From: Candidatus Falkowbacteria bacterium CG23_combo_of_CG06-09_8_20_14_all_49_15
GTDB taxonomy: Bacteria > Patescibacteriota > Patescibacteriia > Patescibacteriales > UM-FILTER-48-10
Assembly (NCBI GenBank): GCA_002771615.1
Contig: PCSD01000088.1
Coordinates: 1-5,916, forward strand
Reading direction: 5' to 3'
Length of the DNA stretch: 5,916 bases
This document shows, piece after piece, positions 1 to 5,112 of this stretch (positions within the stretch are counted from its first letter, which is position 1; each line of letters opens with the position of its first letter). The notes below the pieces were generated by a model. The model saw only the letters and a program-made list of their open reading frames with translations. It did no database searches and had not been told where the DNA came from. A program made the position numbers and the translations under genes.

Positions 1-23
1 ACTGAACTGGTAGGCTAAGGAAA
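1..23 (+). repeat. Left terminal inverted repeat of the IS3 element
   Basis: ACTGAACTG (1-9) is repeated exactly in inverted orientation at 1322-1330. TAGGCTAAGGAAA (11-23) matches the reverse complement of 1299-1311 at 12 of 13 positions. Only one base separates the two blocks here, against ten at the right end, so the two ends are unequal. The sequence resembles IS3-family ends that begin with TGAAC or TGTAC. Confidence 0.8.
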
Positions 24-37
24 ACTAACAATTCAGG

Positions 38-80
38 TTTTACATTCTTATGGGCATTATGATAAAATGAAAATGTAAAA
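38..80. repeat. 9-bp inverted repeat around the transposase -10 region
   Basis: TTTTACATT (38-46) and AATGTAAAA (72-80) are perfect reverse complements separated by 25 bp. The left arm overlaps the putative -35 hexamer and the right arm lies near the expected transcription start. It could be an operator or a sub-terminal binding site for OrfA or the transposase, or it could arise by chance in AT-rich DNA. Confidence 0.4.
39..68 (+). promoter_or_regulatory. Putative transposase promoter
   Basis: TTTACA (39-44) and TAAAAT (63-68) each match the sigma70 consensus hexamers at 5 of 6 positions, with an 18-bp spacer. They lie about 30 bp before orfA, inside the IS left end. A 9-bp inverted repeat (38-46 and 72-80) brackets the -10 region. 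This is motif matching only. Confidence 0.4.
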
Positions 81-98
81 TCTAAATTCAAATTTTCT

Positions 99-413
99 AT
101 GTCTAGTCCAATCAAGAAAAACCGCAGGCAGTATACGCCCCAATTTAAGTTTGATCGCGCCCTAGAGGCGCTCAGAGCCGAGAATATGTCAGAGATTTCT
201 AGAAAATACGGAATATCGGTTAATGTGCTCTCTTCTTGGCGTTCTCAACTCCTGGCTCATGGCCCCAAATCATTTGAAACCTCGCCTGATTCGGAAATAT
301 CCGGATTGAAATCAAAGGTAGCCAGATTGGAACAGATGCTCGGCAAGAAAGAAGTGGAATTGAATGTGCTAAAAAATTTTTCAGATTTCTACGAATCCCG
401 AAACACGCCATAG
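99..413 (+). CDS. IS3-family transposase OrfA (HTH protein)
   Basis: The 104-aa upstream frame of the IS, normal in length for OrfA. In IS3 elements OrfA is the sequence-specific DNA-binding part of the transposase and, alone, usually a regulator of transposition. The N-terminus is basic (KKNRRQYTPQFK, residues 6-17). A helix-turn-helix covers about residues 30-52 (MSEISRKYGISVNVLSSWRS), as in the transposase_8/HTH_Tnp_1 group. Residues 66-92 form a likely leucine-zipper coiled coil (L70, L77, L81, L88, L91) for oligomerisation. The ATG at 99 was chosen because it keeps the whole basic N-terminus; no Shine-Dalgarno sequence precedes it. The TAG stop (411-413) overlaps the GTG of orfB by one base. 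A -1 slippery run within codons 91-94 would fuse it to OrfB. Confidence 0.9.
   Translation: MSSPIKKNRRQYTPQFKFDRALEALRAENMSEISRKYGISVNVLSSWRSQLLAHGPKSFETSPDSEISGLKSKVARLEQMLGKKEVELNVLKNFSDFYESRNTP
371..380 (+). promoter_or_regulatory. Candidate programmed -1 frameshift site
   Basis: The run A-AAA-AAT-TTT in the orfA frame contains two overlapping X-XXY-YYZ heptamers: A-AAA-AAT (371-377) and A-AAT-TTT (374-380). The orfB frame is -1 relative to orfA and is open across this run; the stretch from 371 reads KKFFRFLRIPKHAIV and joins OrfB. Slippage would give an OrfAB transposase of about 399 aa, the catalytically competent form in IS3 elements. I did not identify a stimulatory downstream structure. 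Confidence 0.65.
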
Positions 414-1297
414 TGCGCTTTGCCCGAGAGCAAGTCGCTTTGGGATTGTTTTCTATCAGCCGGATTTGCATTTTGTGCGGTTTGTCCAAGAATACCTACT
501 ACAACCACCGCCATCCAGACGATAGTTTCGCTGCCAAATACGATTATTTGAAAAAGCTGGTTGAAAAAGTGATCAAAGACGACTGCCGTTACGGCGTGGA
601 ACGCATCAAAGCGGCGTTATGGGAAGATCACAAAGTTTATGTCGGCCGCGATGCCTTGGCTAGGCTTCTCAGGCTGTGGAGCCTGTCGCTCAAGCGCAAA
701 AACAAGAAAACGAAGCGAAGCGTTATTCAGGAAATCCTGATTGCGTTGTCTGACCGAGTGAATTTGCTCATACGTACCGCGATCACGGAACCAATCCAGG
801 CAGTCAGCTCCGATATCACTGAAATTCGCTACAACAATGGTAAGGACAAAGCTTATCTGGCAGTGCACAAGGATATCTTTGGACAGATGGTCTACGGCTT
901 TGCCCTAGGACTTACCATGGAGGCTAAATTGGTCATCGATTCACTGGAAATGGCCAAGCAGTCAATCAGGAAATTGATTAAAAAAATTCCTGATAAATTG
1001 CTTTGCCACTCTGATCAGGGCAGTCAATACACAAGCTACGAATATACCGATCGTGTTCTCAAATCGAACATGATCCTGTCCTATTCCACCCCTGGCACTC
1101 CGACTGAGAACCCCGGACAAGAATCTTTCTTCGGAAGATTGAAAGAAGATTGCCAAGACGAATTTAATGAGATTAAAAGCTTTAAAGAACTGGAAAAGTT
1201 TATTGCTAAACGGATGAGATATTACAATACCAAGCGGATTCACACCAGCACCGGGCTCAAGGCACCGTTCAAATTCACCCGATCATTTATTAAATAA
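413..1297 (+). CDS. IS3-family transposase OrfB (DDE integrase core)
   Basis: The 294-aa catalytic frame of the IS. It carries out strand cleavage and joining through a retroviral-integrase-type (rve) fold, normally as an OrfAB fusion. An HTH_21-like segment lies near residues 41-91 (RYGVERIKAAL at 59-69). The catalytic residues are visible: D134 in SSDITEI, D201 in CHSDQGSQY, and E237 in QESFFGRLKED. Exactly 35 residues separate D201 and E237, the D(35)E signature. The family C-terminal motif YYNTKRIHTSTGLKAP (270-285) is present, so the protein looks full length. The annotated GTG start (413-415) overlaps the orfA TAG; this may reflect coupled initiation, or the start may be nominal and the protein made by -1 frameshifting. 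The SSDIT variant replaces the more usual TDIT. No disruption is seen. Confidence 0.92.
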   Translation: MRFAREQVALGLFSISRICILCGLSKNTYYNHRHPDDSFAAKYDYLKKLVEKVIKDDCRYGVERIKAALWEDHKVYVGRDALARLLRLWSLSLKRKNKKTKRSVIQEILIALSDRVNLLIRTAITEPIQAVSSDITEIRYNNGKDKAYLAVHKDIFGQMVYGFALGLTMEAKLVIDSLEMAKQSIRKLIKKIPDKLLCHSDQGSQYTSYEYTDRVLKSNMILSYSTPGTPTENPGQESFFGRLKEDCQDEFNEIKSFKELEKFIAKRMRYYNTKRIHTSTGLKAPFKFTRSFIK

Positions 1298-1298
1298 A

Positions 1299-1330
1299 TT
1301 TCCTTAGTCTATCGCCCGAAACAGTTCAGT
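1299..1330 (-). repeat. Right terminal inverted repeat of the IS3 element
   Basis: Read on the minus strand from 1330, it gives ACTGAACTG, then a 10-base GC-rich spacer (1321-1312), then TAGACTAAGGAAA ending at 1299. The inner block starts one base after the orfB stop codon, so the IS has almost no non-coding DNA at its right end. Confidence 0.8.
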
Positions 1331-1341
1331 ATTTCTAGGGA

Positions 1342-1369
1342 TTGACAATGGAACTTAATTGGTTATAAT
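1342..1369 (+). promoter_or_regulatory. Consensus sigma70-type promoter for the surface-protein genes
   Basis: TTGACA (1342-1347) and TATAAT (1364-1369) both match the consensus at 6 of 6, with a 16-bp spacer. The expected start near 1376 leaves a 5' leader of about 53 nt before the ATG at 1430. The region upstream of the -35 is short: the IS right end stops at 1328-1330, so anything formerly upstream, such as activator or UP-element DNA, has been displaced by the IS. Confidence 0.75.
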
Positions 1370-1429
1370 AAAATTATAAAATAAGTAGCAACATAAAGGC
1401 ATATTTAATTTTGCCATTATCAAAAAAAT

Positions 1430-2941
1430 ATGAGATTTATAAACTTCAACAAGCAGCTGCCTCAAGCTTTTTTAGCAACGGTTATTACGGTGTTAATTGT
1501 AGCGGGAATAGCCAGCGCCACCACAATCGGTACGAATATTACTACAGACGGCACCTTAACCGTAACAGGAAGCGCTACATTATCTTCCACAACAATCCAT
1601 TATTTGACATTTGGCAATGCGACCAGCTCCAGTTATGCTATTGTGGGGCCAGATACTGTTTTTACAGTCGGCCGTGACGGAGCTTTTAAGTTTGAGGGCA
1701 ACGGATTATTGGGAGCTTATTCAGATAGCATAATCCAGATGGTTGGCGAACTCCAAATCGGGCCATTGCTTTCACCATTTACGACTATAAATAATAATAT
1801 TACTACCTCTGGAACTCTGACTGTAAGCGGTACAACCACGATTGATAATGGTACATTTTTTGTTGACCCGATCAATGATCGAGTTGGCATTGGCACTACA
1901 ACTCCGCAAGATTCTCTTCATATTTATCAAGGTAATATTTATTTAAGTGGAGTCATTCAACCGCAAATTATTTTAGGAGGGATGGAAACAACACGACGTT
2001 TAGCAGTAAATTATTATGACATAGCATCAAGTGCTGAGGCGCATTTTGATCTTTTTCCTTTTACATACACAGACGGAGCGAAGAATTTTAATATTTTTGA
2101 AGCTGACGGGGTAAATTCTGAAATTGTTGTTAAATTGAGCGCTAATCAAGATTCATATATTAATTCTGGAAATTTTGGTGTTGGTACTACAACCCCGCAG
2201 TATAAGCTTGACGTAAATGGAGATATAAATATTAGCAATGGTGATTCATATAGATATAATGGAGTAAATTTAGCTGTGGCTTCAACCACTTTAGAAAATT
2301 TTTTTATTGCCGGCGCTGGCACTTCTTCTATTAGTTCTATTTTGGGCGAATATAATACTGGGACGGGATTTTTTTCTTTATTAGAGCTTAGTAGCGGATC
2401 ATGGAATTCAGCTTATGGCAGATATTCGTTAAGATATAATACAAGCGGTTCTTATAATACTGCCTTTGGCGCAAATTCTTTAACGTTTAATACAAGCGGA
2501 AATTCAAATACAGGAATCGGCTCCCAGGCACTTAAAGAAAACGTAATTGGTGATAACAATACCGCGATAGGCAATGGTGCAGGTATGAATAGCACGGGAA
2601 GCGGTAATGTATTTCTGGGCAAAGAAGCAGGCATGAATGCAACGGGTTCTAATCAGCTCTATATCACAAACTCTGACACAAGCGCTACTTCAACTTTGAT
2701 TTACGGTGAGTTTGATAATAATATTCTATCTTTTAATGCAAATGTGGGCATAGGAACGACCACGCCAGAAGCAAAGCTTCAAGTTTTTGGTGGTGATACG
2801 TCAACTAGTACCGTTCAAATAGGCGGTTCATCGAGTGATAAAGGCGCTTGTCTTAAATTACGTGATAGCGATGGTGCTGGCTGGAGTTATTGCACCATTT
2901 TGGACGGCACTTTATCTTGTTCTCAAACTTCTTGTGAATAA
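1430..2941 (+). CDS. Secreted fibre-like surface protein with YadA-head-type beta-roll
   Basis: A 503-aa exported protein, probably a cell-surface or released fibre; its exact role is unknown. Residues 1-30 form a Sec signal peptide (hydrophobic 13-27, cleavage likely after ASA at 28-30). Two TLTV-type beta repeats follow (31-47 and 118-134). Three GIGTTTP or GVGTTTP modules lie at 153-159, 250-256 and 440-446, each followed by a KLDV/SLHI/KLQV-like strand. Residues 323-410 hold five to six tandem 16-17-residue units (G323, G340, G357, G374, G390, G406) of the pattern G-x-x-N-[TS]-[AG]-[FIY]-G, as in the left-handed roll of YadA heads and some phage tail fibres. The last 34 residues carry C474, C488, C497 and C502 and a DGAGWSYC motif. 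There is no autotransporter barrel, no LPXTG sorting signal and no C-terminal transmembrane helix. A phage tail fibre is the alternative, but no phage genes are nearby. It probably shares a transcript with the gene 8 bp downstream. Confidence 0.8.
   Translation: MRFINFNKQLPQAFLATVITVLIVAGIASATTIGTNITTDGTLTVTGSATLSSTTIHYLTFGNATSSSYAIVGPDTVFTVGRDGAFKFEGNGLLGAYSDSIIQMVGELQIGPLLSPFTTINNNITTSGTLTVSGTTTIDNGTFFVDPINDRVGIGTTTPQDSLHIYQGNIYLSGVIQPQIILGGMETTRRLAVNYYDIASSAEAHFDLFPFTYTDGAKNFNIFEADGVNSEIVVKLSANQDSYINSGNFGVGTTTPQYKLDVNGDINISNGDSYRYNGVNLAVASTTLENFFIAGAGTSSISSILGEYNTGTGFFSLLELSSGSWNSAYGRYSLRYNTSGSYNTAFGANSLTFNTSGNSNTGIGSQALKENVIGDNNTAIGNGAGMNSTGSGNVFLGKEAGMNATGSNQLYITNSDTSATSTLIYGEFDNNILSFNANVGIGTTTPEAKLQVFGGDTSTSTVQIGGSSSDKGACLKLRDSDGAGWSYCTILDGTLSCSQTSCE
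1520..1831 (+). repeat. Two diverged N-terminal protein repeats (TLTV type)
   Basis: Codons 31-47 (1520-1570; TTIGTNITTDGTLTVTG) and 118-134 (1781-1831; TTINNNITTSGTLTVSG) encode near-identical 17-residue segments, but the DNA has diverged at many third positions. This points to an old duplication kept by selection on the protein. Confidence 0.6.
2396..2644 (+). repeat. In-frame tandem repeats encoding the beta-roll head
   Basis: About five units of 51, 51, 51, 48 and 48 bp encode the 17- and 16-residue repeats. The 12-mer TAATACAAGCGG occurs at 2437-2448 and 2488-2499, exactly 51 bp apart. Such repeats could gain or lose whole units in frame by slippage or recombination, which would change fibre length. 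Confidence 0.65.
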
Positions 2942-2949
2942 TAAAGATT

Positions 2950-4740
2950 ATGAAATATACTAAAGAATTATTAGTATTATTATTGTTTGTCATTGCAATC
3001 CCAGCTATTGCCGCCACCAGTGACTTGGTTTTCAGCGAAGATACTGAAGTATCAAATGTCACGCTTGGGTCAGGCACGACCAATATGACGGTGTTTGCCA
3101 GTTCGTCTTGCGAGAGTTTTGATTTATCAAGCGGTGTTTTTACCGTGACTAATCCAGGAAGCTCTTTTATTGTTGGTTCATCAAATGCCAGCGTAGGTAC
3201 GATAGTAATACTGGAAAGCGGAGCAATGGAAAGTTGTATTGTAAATACTACTCCAGGCACCAGCTCCAACACCCTGCCAACCGCCAGCGGTAATTATACG
3301 ATACGACCGCTTGAAGCGACAAGCTGCAGCAATTTATGCTCAAGCCTTACAGGAGCCGCTACTTATAATACTTATCCAACTTGCGGTGCGGCCAGCTGTA
3401 ATTCCGGCTATACGCTTTCGGGCTCCGGTTCCGGCGCCACTTGCACTGAGCAGTCATCCGGAGGTGGCGGAGGCGGCAGTTATAACCCGCCAAGCACTAT
3501 TCAAGATGATAATATTACAACTAGCCAATCATATTTAACAACAGCAGATGGCACAGAAGTTACCAGCGAAACCACTACCACAAAAAATGATAGCGGTTTT
3601 GTAGAAAAAATTGAGGTAGAAGCGACTATTACTTCTGTTGACGAAGCAGAAGATACTCAATCAATCAAGTTAGATTCAAGTGCAATAGCAGAAGTAAAAG
3701 AAGTAAAAATTGATATTAAAAAAGACGTGATTAAGAGCATTGTCGGCTCTTCAACCAGTAGAGATATTAAAGTCAATATTACCAGTCAAGAAGCCTCGAC
3801 TTTTCAAAAAAGCACCACTGCCAGAGGGGGAAGATTTTTAATCGGTTATGATGTGTTTAGTATTGATATTTCGTTTGAAGATAAAAACGTCAGTGAGTTT
3901 GCGGGTCCGATAACATTAACTTTTGATGTCAGTGCTATAACCGATAAAAGCAATCTTAAAGTGTATTATTATAACAAAAGCACTGGCAAGTGGGAGATGG
4001 CAGGAAATGGCGGTTCAATAATAGGCAACAGTATAGTGGTTGATGTCGACCATTTAACTGACTTTGGGATTATAAAAGAAGTAGATGAAAGCGGCACCTC
4101 TGTGGAACAAGATAATAATTCAACTTTAAGCGACCGAGAAAAGCAGATTCTGCAAATCGTAGATGACGCAAATGTTGTTTTTATCAGCGGAACTGACTTG
4201 AATACGATTTTGATTCACAATAATGTAGAAAAGGATTCTGATCAGCAAACCTTTGGCATGAGCAACTACATCCCAGAAATAAAAGAAGGGATAAACAGCC
4301 TAACTATAAACAATATTTATGCCATAAATAATTTTATAGTATATGGAACCATTACAACTAGAAAACTTGGCGCTGGCGAGAGAGCAGGAGTAGTTAATTC
4401 ATATAAAAAAGCGTTCGGCAAATTGCCGACAACGCAGTCTGAGTGGAAAGATTGCATTGCTATCGGCAATGGCCGCTGGCCAGGAGAAACCAGTTCATCT
4501 GCCGAAGCAAGGGCGAAAGAAGAATTCAAGACAATCTATTTGCGTGAAGCTAATATGGATAATCCAAATGATAATGCCGCCGTTACGGTAATTGCTTATG
4601 GTTTAAGGCCTGATAATAGGAATATGGGTTCAGAAACGGCAGGAATCAAGATTTTTAAGAATATTTATAAATATAATCCTAGTTCAGCTTTAGATTGGGA
4701 TATCGTGAGAGCAATAAGCTATTCTGGCGCAATCAGATAG
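2950..4740 (+). CDS. Secreted multidomain surface protein with Cys-rich module and Patescibacteria-type C-terminus
   Basis: A 596-aa exported protein of unknown function. Residues 1-21 are a Sec signal peptide (MKYTKELLVLLLFVIAIPAIA, cleavage likely near AIA/AT). Residues 22-120 are a Thr/Ser/Asn-rich beta segment with C54 and C96. Residues 126-165 form a compact Cys module (C126, C130, C145, C150, C165). A six-glycine linker (171-176) follows, then two beta-rich regions (about 217-280 and 296-374); the second ends VVDVDHLTDFGI, like the end of the beta-sandwich domains seen in many secreted bacterial proteins. The C-terminal region (about 476-596: SYKKAFGKLPTTQSEW, NGRWP, YLREANM, AYGLRP, IKIFK, DWDIVRAISYSGA) resembles a domain I recall at the ends of many CPR surface proteins; no function is known to me. 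Eight bp separate it from the upstream stop, so it is probably co-transcribed. Only AAAG (2944-2947) is purine-rich before the ATG. Confidence 0.78.
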   Translation: MKYTKELLVLLLFVIAIPAIAATSDLVFSEDTEVSNVTLGSGTTNMTVFASSSCESFDLSSGVFTVTNPGSSFIVGSSNASVGTIVILESGAMESCIVNTTPGTSSNTLPTASGNYTIRPLEATSCSNLCSSLTGAATYNTYPTCGAASCNSGYTLSGSGSGATCTEQSSGGGGGGSYNPPSTIQDDNITTSQSYLTTADGTEVTSETTTTKNDSGFVEKIEVEATITSVDEAEDTQSIKLDSSAIAEVKEVKIDIKKDVIKSIVGSSTSRDIKVNITSQEASTFQKSTTARGGRFLIGYDVFSIDISFEDKNVSEFAGPITLTFDVSAITDKSNLKVYYYNKSTGKWEMAGNGGSIIGNSIVVDVDHLTDFGIIKEVDESGTSVEQDNNSTLSDREKQILQIVDDANVVFISGTDLNTILIHNNVEKDSDQQTFGMSNYIPEIKEGINSLTINNIYAINNFIVYGTITTRKLGAGERAGVVNSYKKAFGKLPTTQSEWKDCIAIGNGRWPGETSSSAEARAKEEFKTIYLREANMDNPNDNAAVTVIAYGLRPDNRNMGSETAGIKIFKNIYKYNPSSALDWDIVRAISYSGAIR

Positions 4741-4755
4741 CTATTGTTTTAATGC

Positions 4756-4777
4756 TGGCAACTTGAATTATCGCTTT
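4756..4777 (+). repeat. Left terminal inverted repeat of the 268-bp element
   Basis: It begins TGGCAACTTGAATTATCG and aligns with the reverse complement of 5003-5023. Complementarity stops beyond 4756 outward (4755 C against the complement of 5024, T), which fixes the outer boundary. Confidence 0.6.
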
Positions 4778-4791
4778 AAGTTTGTAATTTC

Positions 4792-4808
4792 GAGCAAATG
4801 ATTTGCTC
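4792..4808. repeat. 17-nt perfect palindrome
   Basis: GAGCAAAT-G-ATTTGCTC has 8-bp arms around one central base; as RNA it would form a 7-bp stem with a TGA loop. It starts 52 bases after the stop of the 596-aa gene, so it could end that transcript. However, no U-run follows (TAAATTATAC), so an intrinsic terminator is not well supported. It may instead be a protein-binding site or part of the repeat element. Confidence 0.5.
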
Positions 4809-4890
4809 TAAATTATACTTCCAGCCAAGTATCATCCGTTCGAGGGTGTTCCACTCAAAATTAAGCTTCCGTGCGTTCAAGCAACACTCA

Positions 4891-4932
4891 GGACATCTTC
4901 GCGGATGTAAAATCCGCTACATGAAGCTGTCC
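4891..4932 (+). other. 42-nt hairpin with a competing alternative stem
   Basis: GGACA (4891-4895) pairs with TGTCC (4928-4932), CTTC (4897-4900) with GAAG (4923-4926), and GCGGAT (4901-4906) with ATCCGC (4912-4917) around a 5-nt loop. That is 15 pairs with a T/C mismatch and a 5-nt bulge (4918-4922). The segment 4909-4917 (AAAATCCGC) is also a perfect complement of 4938-4946 (GCGGATTTT), which would break the first stem. Nothing shows that it is transcribed, and it lies inside the MITE-like element. Confidence 0.45.
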
Positions 4933-5002
4933 ACAAGGCGGATTTTGAACATATGAACATTGGCCCATGATCCAAGACCGGATCCGTTTATAGTTATAGT
5001 TG

Positions 5003-5023
5003 AAAGCAATTATTAAGTTGCCA
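5003..5023 (-). repeat. Right terminal inverted repeat of the 268-bp element
   Basis: On the minus strand from 5023 it begins TGGCAACTTAATAATTGC. It lacks one G present in the left arm and differs from it at two other positions. Confidence 0.6.
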
Positions 5024-5112
5024 ACCATGCTCCTCACATCATCCGATCCCAAGCTTTCCTTATTCCGATTAGCTTTGAAAATAACAAGCTCTGGCCTTGT
5101 TGATTAAAACAT

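Larger units (their letters stand above)
3..1328 (+). mobile_element. IS3-family insertion sequence, apparently complete
   Basis: A transposable element of about 1.33 kb, within the usual 1.2-1.5 kb IS3 range. It holds overlapping orfA and orfB in the typical IS3 arrangement, bounded by inverted ends. The boundaries were set by the TG...CA rule: TG at 3-4 and CA at 1327-1328. The terminal match ACTGAACTG actually extends two bases further on each side (1-9 and 1322-1330). Both reading frames are open and the catalytic triad is present, so it may be active. The 3-4 bp target duplication cannot be tested because the window begins at the left end; the two visible left-flank bases (AC) do not suggest one against the right flank (GTATTT). 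The exact subgroup was not determined. Confidence 0.88.
4756..5023. mobile_element. Putative MITE-like element with terminal inverted repeats
   Basis: This 268-bp stretch fills most of the 372-bp gap between two genes and has no convincing reading frame. Its ends are imperfect inverted repeats, 4756-4777 and 5003-5023: 19 matches, two mismatches and a one-base gap, with the outer nine bases (TGGCAACTT) identical. The termini are TG...CA. The interior carries a 17-nt palindrome and a larger hairpin. No target duplication is evident in the flanks (AATGC and ACCAT), and no transposase with matching ends is present; the IS3 element has different ends. It could be a non-autonomous transposon, a REP/REPIN-like repeat or a structured RNA region. 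Multi-copy occurrence in the genome would decide. Confidence 0.5.

Noticed and set aside
1342..1369. Outward promoter supplied by the IS right end
   Set aside because: Both hexamers lie outside the terminal inverted repeat (which ends at 1328-1330), so the promoter belongs to the target DNA, not to the IS.
2396..2644. CRISPR-like array
   Set aside because: The 48-51 bp periodicity is in-frame coding repeat with diverged DNA, not identical repeats with unique spacers.
1430..2941. Phage tail fibre or prophage fragment
   Set aside because: The protein has a Sec signal peptide, and no phage structural, lysis or integrase genes surround it; a host surface protein fits better, though the folds are related.
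4792..4808. Intrinsic terminator of the surface operon
   Set aside because: The stem is present but is followed by TAAATTATAC rather than a U-run, and it is only moderately GC-rich.
4741..5112. Possible short minus-strand peptide within the gap (about 27 codons beginning near 4970)
   Set aside because: It is very short, interrupted by in-frame stops on continuation, has no start signals, and overlaps the hairpins of the repeat element. A non-coding repeat explains the region better.
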